From Aneurinibacillus thermoaerophilus (GTDB lineage: Bacteria > Bacillota > Bacilli > Aneurinibacillales > Aneurinibacillaceae): a stretch of DNA of 41,948 nucleotides. A program made the position numbers and the translations under genes. This document shows, piece by piece, positions 34,339 to 41,948 of the stretch; positions within the stretch are counted from its first letter, which is position 1, and every line of letters starts with the position of its first letter. Below the pieces are notes generated by a model. That model ran no database searches. It was not told the origin of the DNA and was given only the letters and a program-made list of their open reading frames with translations. Where the stretch lies: positions 1 to 41,948 of the forward strand of contig NZ_FNDE01000034.1 in the NCBI RefSeq assembly GCF_900099925.1, read 5' to 3'.

Positions 34339-35251
34339 AAAGCACCGCTTCCTTTGTATTTATTGATCCGGTTTGTAGGGAGCCTTTTTCTGCGAGTTCT
34401 AATAGATATGCTCCGTACTCGTTTTTCTTTAATGGTTCAGCCAATCTAATTAATTGCTCTTTATTTATATATCCCTTATAGTAAGCAATTTCCTCTAAAC
34501 AAGCCACTTTAAGCCCCTGTCTTTTCTCTATTGTTTGTATAAATTGGGAAGCTTCAAGAAGAGATTCATGTGTTCCTGTATCTAACCAGGCAAAACCACG
34601 CCCTAAAAGTTCAACATTTAAATCTCCTCTTTCAAGATATATTTTGTTTACATCAGTGATTTCTAATTCTCCTCTTGCAGAAGGTTCGATTTGTTTCGCA
34701 ATTTTAACAACATCATTATCATAGAAATAAAGTCCCGTTACAGCAAAATTAGATTTAGGATATACAGGTTTTTCTTCTATGGATAAAACTTTATTATTTT
34801 CATCAAATTCGACAACACCAAATCGTTCCGGGTCTTTCACAACATTAGCAAATATTGTTGCACCCTTTTTTCTATTTACAGCTCTTTGTAATAATGGAGT
34901 GAAGCCTTGACCATAAAATATATTATCTCCTAAAATAAGTGCAACATTATCTTGTCCAATAAAATCTTCACCTATAATAAAAGCTTCAGCTAGCCCATCA
35001 GGCGAAGGCTGAATTGCATAAGAAAGCGAAATACCGAGCTCACTTCCATCTCCTAACAGTTGTTCAAAACGCGGTGTGTCTTCAGGGGTAGATATAACAA
35101 GAATATCACGAATTCCCGCTAGCATAAGTACAGATAAAGGGTAGTAAATCATCGGTTTATCATACACAGGTAACAGTTGCTTAGAAATAGCACGTGTTAA
35201 TGGATAAAGCCTTGTTCCGCTCCCACCAGCGAGAATAATCCCTTTCAACAA
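34331..35251 (-). CDS. rmlA: Glucose-1-phosphate thymidylyltransferase RmlA
   Basis: A 306-residue enzyme making dTDP-glucose from glucose-1-phosphate and dTTP. It has the N-terminal [23 protein letters not shown] with the activating Arg and Lys, then [10 protein letters not shown] and [15 protein letters not shown]. The start is a TTG at 35251, seven bases after AAGGAG; a second TTG directly follows and could also serve. Its end overlaps rmlB by 8 bases. In this cluster it supplies the first step toward dTDP-Fuc3NAc. The short C-terminal extension after residue 290 is ordinary for the family. Confidence 0.97.
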   Translation of the reverse strand: MLKGIILAGGSGTRLYPLTRAISKQLLPVYDKPMIYYPLSVLMLAGIRDILVISTPEDTPRFEQLLGDGSELGISLSYAIQPSPDGLAEAFIIGEDFIGQDNVALILGDNIFYGQGFTPLLQRAVNRKKGATIFANVVKDPERFGVVEFDENNKVLSIEEKPVYPKSNFAVTGLYFYDNDVVKIAKQIEPSARGELEITDVNKIYLERGDLNVELLGRGFAWLDTGTHESLLEASQFIQTIEKRQGLKVACLEEIAYYKGYINKEQLIRLAEPLKKNEYGAYLLELAEKGSLQTGSINTKEAVLYG

Positions 35252-35278
35252 TCCTCATCTCCTTAGAAAAACTATACT

Positions 35279-35638
35279 TTAAGACTTTTTTAATATATAC
35301 TTACTCAAAATAAAAGTAATAGGAATAGATAAAATAACCACCAAAATAGGTGCTAATTTCTCACTAATGTTCATTTGCACCAAAAAATAAAGAAACATTG
35401 TATTTATGACATATTGCACAACATAAACCAATGGGAACTGAAGCATTTTTTTTATACTAAAATTTGTTTGAAAGACAATTTTCGAATTTAAATAATAGGA
35501 TATAAAAACTCCAATAATATAAGAACCAGAGTACGCTAATACATACGGGAATCCTAATAATAAAACAAGATATATTCCATATGTAATTCCCGTATTTAGT
35601 CCACCAACAATAAGAAAACGAAAAAATTCCTTATTCAT
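35279..35638 (-). CDS. GtrA/GtcA-like flippase-type small membrane protein
   Basis: A 119-residue protein with four hydrophobic helices. It carries the GtrA-family pattern at the N-terminus (FFRFLIVGGLNTGITYGIYLVLL) and in the middle (YYLNSKIVFQTN). Such proteins are thought to flip, or help flip, polyprenyl-phosphate-linked single sugars across the membrane. The ATG at 35638 overlaps the GtrB-like stop by 8 bases (ATGAATAA), so translation is coupled; a TTG at 35650 is an alternative start. Together with the GtrB-like and GT-C genes it would make a three-component glycan decoration system. Confidence 0.87.
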   Translation of the reverse strand: MNKEFFRFLIVGGLNTGITYGIYLVLLLGFPYVLAYSGSYIIGVFISYYLNSKIVFQTNFSIKKMLQFPLVYVVQYVINTMFLYFLVQMNISEKLAPILVVILSIPITFILSKYILKKS

Positions 35639-36563
35639 ATACTTCGTCAATTATATAATGCGGTCTATTTCGCGCTTCATCTAATACCCGCCACAAATAC
35701 TCCCCAATAATTCCTAACATAACCATGATTAAACCTAGCAAAAAAGTAATTAGGCCAATAACCGACGTCCAACCAGGGACAGTAATATTACCCGTCAATG
35801 TATTAAAAACAGCGAATATACCATATAAAAAACTAAGAAGTGCCGTAAAAAAACCAACTAATGACATAAAGCGAATTGGAACATAAGAAAAACTAACAAA
35901 TGAATCAATAAATAGCTTTATTTTTTTCGACATTGTCCATCGGGATTTGCCTAATTCTCTCTTCTGCCTTACATATGGAATAAAGTCCTGTTCATGTCCT
36001 AGCCAGAATATAAGGCTCATGATATTCGTATTCTTCTCGTTTATGTTATTCAATTCTTGCACAACTTGCTTATCCAGAAGAACGAAATCAAAACCTCCTT
36101 TCGGATAATTTTTTATTGCAAACTTATCCATAAGGAAATAATAGGAGTTTGAAAACAACTTTTGCGAAAAAGACTCTTCCCGATCAGAACGGGTCGCCAT
36201 AACTATTTTCTTTCCCGACTCCCAACTTTTTATCATCTCTGCAAATAATTCTGGTGGATCTTGCAAATCGGCAGCGATAATTCCTACACAATCTCCTGTA
36301 ACGTAATGAAGTCCCGCAGAAATAGCAGACATTGAACCAAAATTTCTACTAAGTTTAATTACTTTGATTCGTTCGTCACTCTTTTTTGCCTCTAAAAGCA
36401 AAGATAAGGAATTATCCTGAGAACCGTCATCTACAAAAACAAATTCTAAGTCATACTCAGGTAATATATTTTGCAAATTTTGCAACCTTGGTACTGTATA
36501 CGGGATATTGAGCTCATTAAAATAAATAGGAACAAGAATAGAAAACTTTTTTCTAGTATCCAT
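35631..36563 (-). CDS. GtrB/CsbB-like polyprenyl-phosphate glycosyltransferase (GT2)
   Basis: A 310-residue GT2 enzyme. The catalytic GT-A domain has [27 protein letters not shown] and [13 protein letters not shown] (DXD-like Asp cluster). Two C-terminal transmembrane helices follow (about 230-255 and 265-295), as in GtrB and CsbB. These enzymes put one sugar from a nucleotide donor on undecaprenyl phosphate at the inner face. The ATG at 36563 lies inside the end of fdtB, an 11-base overlap; a longer TTG start at 36584 is less likely. Direct coupling to fdtB suggests that its donor may be dTDP-Fuc3NAc rather than the usual UDP-sugar; this is inference. Confidence 0.92.
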   Translation of the reverse strand: MDTRKKFSILVPIYFNELNIPYTVPRLQNLQNILPEYDLEFVFVDDGSQDNSLSLLLEAKKSDERIKVIKLSRNFGSMSAISAGLHYVTGDCVGIIAADLQDPPELFAEMIKSWESGKKIVMATRSDREESFSQKLFSNSYYFLMDKFAIKNYPKGGFDFVLLDKQVVQELNNINEKNTNIMSLIFWLGHEQDFIPYVRQKRELGKSRWTMSKKIKLFIDSFVSFSYVPIRFMSLVGFFTALLSFLYGIFAVFNTLTGNITVPGWTSVIGLITFLLGLIMVMLGIIGEYLWRVLDEARNRPHYIIDEVYE

Positions 36564-37644
36564 ACCTGTTAACAGCCTCCACAACCCTTTCGACTTCCTC
36601 TCTACTCATAACTGGGCTTATGGGCAAACTAACAACCTCACTATGTATTTGTTCAGAAATCGGAAAGCTTTCTTGCTGCCACTCACTATAAGCCTTTTGT
36701 TTATGTGGCGGAATCGGATAATGAATAAGGGTTTGAATGTTTTGTTCTGCCAAATAGTACTGAAATGCTTCTCTTTCCTTTACTCGAACTACAAATAAAT
36801 GCCAAACATGAGCCTTATCATCCGTAACAGTTGGCAAATGAATAAACGGATTCTTTATATGTTCTAAATAATATGCTGCAATTTCCCGTCTTCTTTGATT
36901 ATCATCATCCAAGTAAGAAAGTTTTATACTAAGGATCGCCGCTTGTAATTCATCTAAGCGACTATTAACACCTTTAAAAAGATTTTCATACTTTTTATGT
37001 GAACCATAATTACGTAAAACATTTAAGCGTTCAGCTAGTTCAGCATCGTTTGTTGTGATCGCGCCACCGTCACCTAATGCTCCTAAATTTTTCCCTGGAT
37101 AAAAACTAAAGCCAGCCGCATCTCCAAGACTTCCTACCCGTTTTCCATTATAAATGGCTCCGTGCGCTTGTGCACAATCTTCTATTACTTTTAAATTATA
37201 TTTTTTAGCTATCAAATTGATTGATTCCATATCGCATGATTGTCCATATAAATGAACAACCATAATCGCTTTTGTACGCGAAGTTATTTTCTCTTCAATT
37301 TTTAGGGGATCAATATTGTATGTATTTATATCTGGTTCAACCAAAACAGGAGTAGCACCATTTGCTGAAATAGCAAGAATAGAAGCAATATAGGTATTGG
37401 AAGGAACTATTACCTCATCTCCTAATCCTATATCATATGCTCTAATAATCAATGTTAAAGCATCTAGTCCATTTGCTACCCCAATACAATATTTTGCACC
37501 ACAATAACTGGCAAACTTTCTTTCAAAATCATCCACTTCTCCCCCTAAAATATACCATCCCGATTCAAGCACTCTATTCATTGCTTGTTGAATCTCTTTT
37601 TGATATCTCATATTTATTTGTCTTAAATCCAAAAAAGGAATCAT
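36553..37644 (-). CDS. fdtB: dTDP-3-oxo-6-deoxy-hexose transaminase FdtB
   Basis: A 363-residue PLP-dependent sugar aminotransferase of the DegT/DnrJ/EryC1 family. It aminates dTDP-3-keto-6-deoxygalactose at C3, giving dTDP-Fuc3N. The PLP-binding Lys is K185 in [27 protein letters not shown] (the ring-stacking region) and [12 protein letters not shown] are intact. ATG at 37644 is chosen because AGGTGGGG lies six bases upstream; another ATG directly precedes it. It is the middle gene of fdtA-fdtC-fdtB. Assignment to fdtB rather than another 3-aminotransferase rests on the flanking fdtA and fdtC. Confidence 0.93.
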   Translation of the reverse strand: MIPFLDLRQINMRYQKEIQQAMNRVLESGWYILGGEVDDFERKFASYCGAKYCIGVANGLDALTLIIRAYDIGLGDEVIVPSNTYIASILAISANGATPVLVEPDINTYNIDPLKIEEKITSRTKAIMVVHLYGQSCDMESINLIAKKYNLKVIEDCAQAHGAIYNGKRVGSLGDAAGFSFYPGKNLGALGDGGAITTNDAELAERLNVLRNYGSHKKYENLFKGVNSRLDELQAAILSIKLSYLDDDNQRRREIAAYYLEHIKNPFIHLPTVTDDKAHVWHLFVVRVKEREAFQYYLAEQNIQTLIHYPIPPHKQKAYSEWQQESFPISEQIHSEVVSLPISPVMSREEVERVVEAVNRYGY

Positions 37645-37662
37645 CATACCCCACCTATTACA

Positions 37663-38241
37663 TTAAATAATTAATTGAGAAACAATACCATCAGCATATT
37701 TATATCTTTTTCCGCATTGGCATACAGCTTGATTATCTATAAATTTTAATTTAGAAGTACATTGGCATACATATCCCTTTATTCTTGCAGGATTACCATA
37801 AGCCAATGCATAATCAGGAATATCACGGGTTACAACAGATCCTGCCCCAACCATAGCGTACTCCCCTATAATATTCCCTGCAACAATAACACTATTAGCA
37901 CCAATACTGGCACCCTTCTTAACTATAGTTCTCCCAAACGATTCTGGATACACCTTACTTCGTGGGAAAACATCATTAGTAAATACAACATTAGGCCCTA
38001 AGAATACATTATCTTCAATATACACTCCGTCCCAAATATAGATACCTGATTTCACAGTCACATTATTCCCAATAAACACATCATTTTCAATAAAACAATG
38101 ATCGCAAATGTTACAATTATCCCCTATCATTGCCTGAGGAAGAATATGAACAAAGGCCCATATTCTCGTATTATTTCCTATCTTTTTGGTCTCTACAATT
38201 GCGTTAGGGTGAACAAAACAAGTTTCACTAGAACTAGACAT
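37663..38241 (-). CDS. fdtC: dTDP-Fuc3N N-acetyltransferase FdtC
   Basis: A 192-residue left-handed beta-helix acyltransferase that acetylates the 3-amino group of dTDP-Fuc3N using acetyl-CoA. Hexapeptide repeats run from about residue 12 to 145 ([40 protein letters not shown]), ending with [15 protein letters not shown]. After that comes a short cysteine-rich tail with CQC and CQCGKRY, which could bind a metal; such tails are common in sugar-nucleotide N-acetyltransferases of this group. It lies 18 bases upstream of fdtB and 62 downstream of fdtA. Specificity for Fuc3N is inferred from the cluster. Confidence 0.92.
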   Translation of the reverse strand: MSSSSETCFVHPNAIVETKKIGNNTRIWAFVHILPQAMIGDNCNICDHCFIENDVFIGNNVTVKSGIYIWDGVYIEDNVFLGPNVVFTNDVFPRSKVYPESFGRTIVKKGASIGANSVIVAGNIIGEYAMVGAGSVVTRDIPDYALAYGNPARIKGYVCQCTSKLKFIDNQAVCQCGKRYKYADGIVSQLII

Positions 38242-38303
38242 TAACTTTCTCTCCTTAATAATAACACATATATTATCGATAATATTCTAAACGAAATTAC
38301 AGT

Positions 38304-38723
38304 TTATCCTTCTTTTTCTAGATTAATTTTAGCGATATACTTTTTAAAGTTATCATATTGCCGAATATAGTCCGTTTCATCGTAATAATCACTAGCTAAT
38401 ACCATCATCACACAATCACTTGAGAAATCATGCATTTCATGCCAAACAGCAGGTCCTACATAAAGACCAACTGCAGGACTATCAAGAGTTATCTCCTGTA
38501 TTATATTTCCATCATCGAGAATAACACGGCAACTCCCGTTCAAGCAAACAAGTACCTGCTCTAATTTTTTATGCGCATGAAATCCCCTTGGCTCTTCTCC
38601 CTTCGTATCAAAAATGTAATACACACGCTTAATTGAAAATGGGATATTCTTATTTTCCTCAATAGCTACTAGGGAACCTCGAGAATCAATAATTTTCTTG
38701 AAGTTAATAACTTTATTTTCCAT
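38304..38723 (-). CDS. fdtA: dTDP-4-keto-6-deoxyglucose 3,4-ketoisomerase FdtA
   Basis: A 139-residue single-domain cupin, the same length as FdtA of Aneurinibacillus thermoaerophilus. It isomerises dTDP-6-deoxy-D-xylo-hexos-4-ulose to the 3-keto galacto isomer. The catalytic histidines fall at positions 49 and 51 in PRGFHAHKKLEQ, matching the reported active site of that enzyme. Other cupin features are GSCRVILDDG and VGPAVWHEM. The sequence appears identical or nearly so to what I remember of the crystallised protein, which is the strongest species indicator in the window. It begins the fdtA-fdtC-fdtB order. Confidence 0.96.
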   Translation of the reverse strand: MENKVINFKKIIDSRGSLVAIEENKNIPFSIKRVYYIFDTKGEEPRGFHAHKKLEQVLVCLNGSCRVILDDGNIIQEITLDSPAVGLYVGPAVWHEMHDFSSDCVMMVLASDYYDETDYIRQYDNFKKYIAKINLEKEG

Positions 38724-38757
38724 ATGTTATCCTCTACAAAAATTTTAGTGTATGCTA

Positions 38758-40959
38758 TTATTTATAGTCTATTTTAAAGTTGTTTACTCTAAAAAATAAA
38801 TTACGTGATTCATCAGGCACATTAACCTTCTCAGCATTGCTAGTAAATTTAATAATGTAACTTCCCGAAGGAATCCGTATTGTTTTTATATATTTTTTTT
38901 CTTTATTATTTACTTTTAACTCTTCTTTAAACGTCGGGGTTTCTATAAACAAACTAGACAATTGTTCATATCCTGTTTGAAAAGACATTTCGATAGTAAC
39001 AATTCTCTCTTTTGAAGAATAATTATTAATTATCATCGAACTCTTATCCTGACTCCATCGCCAGCTACCACTTTCATTCTGCTCTAAACCATAGAATCCA
39101 TTTTTCCATGTTAATAAAACAAGATGTAGAGCATTATCCCTTTTTAAATTCAATTCATTTTTTGTGTATTTATTTTCAACTTCCTTATTATACGTCTCCA
39201 TATTAAAAAAAGATAATCTTTGATTTTCACTAATTAACGGCTTAGTTTTAAGTATTGATGAGAGTTTCCCTTCTATCTCAATCCCTTTATCCGCATAACC
39301 GTTCCGATCAATATATATTCCCTTAAAACCTGCTAAAGATAATGTTTCAATCATCTCATCCAAAGTTTTATTTATGGTATTCTTTTGCCATGCATCACTT
39401 TCTCTTCCAGTTGTTGCTCCAAAGTTCCATTTTAAGTTGGTAGAATGTAAATACCCTTTTGCCAAATCATATCCACCCATTTGATTTACAGGAGGCTGTT
39501 CAGGAAAAGAAACATAAGGCATTTGAAAAATCATTGCTCCTTTTGGTAGGGAAACTTCAATTTTTCGAATAAACTCCTTATCATTTTTATATTCTTTTTC
39601 CAATATTTCATAGGGTAAGAAAAAATTTTTATTTGTTTGATCCAAAATTCCCACTAGACAAATTATTATCAAGAAAGTATTAAAAACTATTTTCAAAGCT
39701 CTATTACTAATAAACTTTTTTTTAAAGTCGTTAAATACTAGTACCAAAATAAAAATAGAAAAAAAAGCTATAAATACACTTATACGATTATACCCCCTAA
39801 TTTGAGGAGATATCAAAATTGAAAATAACGTACTTAAACCACCTATTGAAGCAAAGAGTATCGAACAAACATTAAGGAAACTTAAATTTTGCTTAATATC
39901 ATTTTTTTGCTCACGTCTAAATAAGAAAATATATAGAGAGATTAAAAAACCAGTACTTCCTAAAATCCCCAAAGATGCATTATCGTTCTCATTGACCAAA
40001 GGAAAAGAACTGTTATATTTCTCCTTCAACTCCTTAAGAAAACTAATTCTATGTCCAGAAATCGGAAGAAGCAATTGTGAAATCTTCAAACCATATAGAT
40101 CGGCTTCTAATGGACTTCGTTTTCCAACCTCGCTATTTTCCCCGTTATAATGTGTATAAATTATATTAGGAACTACGTTAGCCAAAACTCCTATACATAC
40201 CGTAGATATTAAGAAACCAGCAACTACTATAGGTATAAATCTTTTCCTAAAAATAGATATAGCTAAACCTTGAACAGCAAGAAAAAAACACGTAAAAAAT
40301 GCATAATATATACCACTAGATGAGATTAAAAGACAAGCAATTATACTAACCATGGATTTAAAACTAAATAACTCAAACTTATACTTGCCTTTGTCCTCAT
40401 TATAGAAAAAGAGAAAATTTTTCTCACAAAACATCCATAAAAAAACCATAACTACCAATGGTACTGTATAATATGCAGCCAAAAAGATATGCCCACCTGC
40501 CCACCGAAAAAAATGGTATGGCAAAAAAGTATACAGCATACTACCAACAAAGGCTGGAATATAAGAAATGTTAAATTGTCGAAAAACAAAAAATGATACT
40601 ATAGCTGTAAACGGAAATGTAAGTATCAAATAAAAATTCATTACAAATGCATAATCAGGGTGAAACAAGGCTATTAATTTCATTAAAAGAAAATGAAATC
40701 CGTCAGATAATGGATAATCATATAAATTCGCACCTATAGGTGCTCCTAAATATTGATTTTCCAAAAACCAACCATTATCAATTACGCTTTTCACTAACAT
40801 TCCTGCTGATAAACCATCACCTAAATATACAAGCGGAACATTTAAATCAACATCCCATAGCTCCATTATATATACTAACATCAAAAAACTTAATAACGTG
40901 ATTATTATATAGGCAAAAAATGATTTCAAATTAATTATTTGAAAAAATCTATTTCCCAT
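38758..40959 (-). CDS. Large GT-C/YfhO-like membrane glycosyltransferase
   Basis: A 733-residue protein with roughly 12 hydrophobic helices in the first 450 residues. A soluble, strand-rich C-terminal region (about 470-733) is predicted to lie outside. After the first helix is a loop with acidic residues (YLGDGLSAGMLVKSVID), where GT-C enzymes have their catalytic Asp. Such proteins use polyprenyl-phosphate sugars on the outer face, as YfhO does with CsbB and GtcA. ATG at 40959 is chosen (GAGAGGGG upstream); the ORF extends to 40998. I assign GT-C by topology and the neighbouring GtrA/GtrB genes, not by a strong motif. Base composition is very AT rich compared with the rest of the window. Confidence 0.72.
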   Translation of the reverse strand: MGNRFFQIINLKSFFAYIIITLLSFLMLVYIMELWDVDLNVPLVYLGDGLSAGMLVKSVIDNGWFLENQYLGAPIGANLYDYPLSDGFHFLLMKLIALFHPDYAFVMNFYLILTFPFTAIVSFFVFRQFNISYIPAFVGSMLYTFLPYHFFRWAGGHIFLAAYYTVPLVVMVFLWMFCEKNFLFFYNEDKGKYKFELFSFKSMVSIIACLLISSSGIYYAFFTCFFLAVQGLAISIFRKRFIPIVVAGFLISTVCIGVLANVVPNIIYTHYNGENSEVGKRSPLEADLYGLKISQLLLPISGHRISFLKELKEKYNSSFPLVNENDNASLGILGSTGFLISLYIFLFRREQKNDIKQNLSFLNVCSILFASIGGLSTLFSILISPQIRGYNRISVFIAFFSIFILVLVFNDFKKKFISNRALKIVFNTFLIIICLVGILDQTNKNFFLPYEILEKEYKNDKEFIRKIEVSLPKGAMIFQMPYVSFPEQPPVNQMGGYDLAKGYLHSTNLKWNFGATTGRESDAWQKNTINKTLDEMIETLSLAGFKGIYIDRNGYADKGIEIEGKLSSILKTKPLISENQRLSFFNMETYNKEVENKYTKNELNLKRDNALHLVLLTWKNGFYGLEQNESGSWRWSQDKSSMIINNYSSKERIVTIEMSFQTGYEQLSSLFIETPTFKEELKVNNKEKKYIKTIRIPSGSYIIKFTSNAEKVNVPDESRNLFFRVNNFKIDYK

Positions 40960-41004
40960 TAGTCTATTTCCCCTCTCTACTTCTATAATAAACTCCATTT
41001 ATGT

Positions 41005-41121
41005 TTATTCAGACATATCTCTATATAATTCAGAAAAGAAATTGTTATATTTCTTTACAATAATGTCCCAGGAAAAATTTTCATTAACAAACTTCCCTCC
41101 TTGCATTCCAAGCAAAGAGGC
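41005..41121 (-). pseudogene. C-terminal remnant of a glycosyltransferase cut by IS3
   Basis: Minus-strand codons ending at TAA (41005-41007) read LLGMQGGKFVNENFSWDIIV and then KKYNNFFSELYRDMSE. This is the usual tail of GT4 enzymes (GRKFVEENFSWD-type). Upstream the frame enters insertion sequence DNA, so the N-terminal part of the gene lies beyond the window or is lost. The exact junction is within about 41105-41121. Confidence 0.72.
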
Positions 41122-41185
41122 CGGATTAACCCCCATTACTTGGACACAAACAACCTTATTCATCCTTTTTCGTAAAATTCCTCGC

Positions 41186-41816
41186 TTATACTCGCACTTC
41201 TCTAATTACGAACTTACGTTCTATTTGAAGCGCATAAAACTCTTGTGGAGCTAAATCGCAAATGCTCGAATGGATTCGTCTCTCGTTATAAAAGCGGATA
41301 TCTGTTACAACTTGATACGCCTCTGCATAGGACATAAACTCATAACGTGCCAGACATTCATCTTCCAGGATGCGATGAAACGCTTCGATGTGCCCATTCA
41401 TATTCGGTGTTCGTGGCGGAATACGCTCATGAACAATTCCAAACGTTTCACATGCTTGTATAAAATGATGAGACGTAAACTGTGGGCCATTATCGGAACG
41501 AAGAACGGGACGTGTTTCTCCAAATAATTGCCGTTTAAACAATGCCTGTTGTACCGTACGACTCGCATCCTTTGCCTCACAGGACAGACCAATTATGATA
41601 CGCAATGACCGAGCCGTCCTGCTCTAGGGAATAGCCCGGTATGGCTCGTCCCTCACTTTTCACTGGTTCCACGTTCTGCCCTTTTCGTTTTCGATGGTAG
41701 TAATACGTGGAGCGTGGAATCCGGGCAAAACGCAAGACTAGCCGTTTTGGATAGCCCTGCTGAATATAGCGTTCCGCTACTTCAAGTTTTTCAGCAAGTG
41801 AGGGTTTTTCTTTTTT
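41186..41816 (-). pseudogene. IS3-family OrfB transposase with internal deletion and frameshift
   Basis: From the -1 shift site the frame reads DKKEKPSLAEKLEVAERYIQ ... RSTYYYHRKRKGQ ... GYSLEQDGSVIAYH, then stops at TGA. In related OrfB proteins about 130 residues with the first catalytic Asp lie between GYSL and the SVIAYH segment; these are missing. A base insertion then moves the frame to 41605-41186, which holds the rest of the rve domain: IGLSCEAKDASRTVQQAL, RSDNGPQFTS (second Asp), NGHIEAFHRILEDE (Glu) and RFYNERRIHSS. The transposase cannot be active. Confidence 0.8.
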
Positions 41817-41948
41817 ATCAAATCACGTAAAATCGCAAGTTCTAATGCTTGTTCGCCAAGTAACCGTTTAAGTTGTTCGTTTTCTTTCACAACTTCTTCG
41901 GCATCAAGGACCGGAACCATAGAGAAATCAATTTCTCCATGTTTTCCG
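41777..41948 (-). CDS. IS3-family OrfA, C-terminal part
   Basis: Open from the window edge to TAG at 41777-41779. The 57 visible residues form the leucine-zipper end of OrfA (VVKENEQLKRLLGEQALELAILRDLIKKK). A slippery A6G heptamer lies at 41810-41816, where IS3 elements shift by -1 into orfB. The N-terminal helix-turn-helix is outside the window. Confidence 0.75.
   Translation of the reverse strand, partial: GKHGEIDFSMVPVLDAEEVVKENEQLKRLLGEQALELAILRDLIKKKNPHLLKNLK

Larger units (their letters stand above)
41115..41948 (-). mobile_element. IS3-family insertion sequence, one end and partial
   Basis: The element starts near the sequence TAACCCCCATTACTTGGACA (41126-41145), typical of the terminal region of IS150-like IS3 elements, and continues past the window edge. 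It carries the end of orfA and a decayed orfB. The opposite end and target duplication cannot be seen. Confidence 0.75.

Noticed and set aside
33307..35251. L-rhamnose pathway
   Set aside because: rmlA and rmlB are present, but there is no rmlC or rmlD, and fdtA, fdtB and fdtC follow, so dTDP-Fuc3NAc is the better product.
41186..41605. 139-residue integrase frame as an intact gene
   Set aside because: Its apparent TTG start is a frameshift point; upstream codons in another frame continue the transposase and the first catalytic Asp is missing.

Overview
The window comes from a moderately GC-rich endospore-forming Firmicute of the Aneurinibacillus/Brevibacillus type. The best candidate is Aneurinibacillus thermoaerophilus or a close relative. 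The late-competence operon (comFA-comFC), degS-degU, metK behind a SAM riboswitch, and a ComK homologue place it in Bacilli. Two large secreted S-layer-type proteins without SLH domains, together with a complete dTDP-Fuc3NAc pathway (rmlA, rmlB, fdtA, fdtB, fdtC), point to Aneurinibacillus, whose S-layer glycan carries Fuc3NAc. The 139-residue FdtA has its two catalytic histidines at positions 49 and 51, as described for the A. thermoaerophilus enzyme. No database search was possible, so the species call is from memory and inference.

Layout. (1) 0-7.7 kb: end of a repeat-rich coiled-coil gene, then abrB-like-comFA-comFC, a small TPR membrane protein, an unknown membrane protein, degS-degU and metK, whose leader is a clear SAM-I riboswitch (7.74-7.99 kb). 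(2) 8-13.5 kb: cell-surface genes. These are a secreted unknown protein, a PDZ-S41 protease with a copper-amine-oxidase-like C-terminal domain, a phosphodiester glycosidase, and a plus-strand MBOAT/SGNH acyltransferase pair behind a possible attenuator. (3) 13.5-23.5 kb: a second 14-residue-repeat coiled-coil gene, an S-layer-like protein, a SLAP-domain S-layer assembly protein, a sigma factor, ComK, a TolC-like protein, and the main S-layer-type protein with a long leader. (4) 23.5-32.1 kb: S-layer glycan genes, comprising an O-antigen-ligase/oligosaccharyltransferase-like protein plus a TPR partner, a WsaP/WbaP-type initiating sugar-phosphate transferase, three GT4 glycosyltransferases and manC. 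(5) 32.1-33.3 kb: a decayed IS630-family element. (6) 33.3-41 kb: a visibly AT-rich block with rmlB, rmlA, a GtrA-like flippase, a GtrB-like polyprenyl-phosphate glycosyltransferase, fdtB, fdtC, fdtA and a large GT-C/YfhO-like membrane protein. (7) 41-41.9 kb: the C-terminal tail of a glycosyltransferase cut by a decayed IS3-family element that runs off the window.

How the parts fit. Regions 3-6 read as one S-layer glycoprotein factory. Glycan synthesis starts on undecaprenyl phosphate (WsaP-like), is extended by GT4 enzymes (manC feeds GDP-mannose and probably GDP-D-rhamnose), and may be transferred to the S-layer protein by the ligase-like enzyme encoded beside its gene. The S-layer protein would be exported with help from the SLAP protein. 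The most interesting proposal is that the GtrB/GtrA/GT-C trio, interleaved and partly translationally overlapped with the fdt genes, adds Fuc3NAc branches from a lipid-phosphate donor on the outer face of the membrane. Two insertion sequences flank this block, suggesting it was acquired or rearranged.
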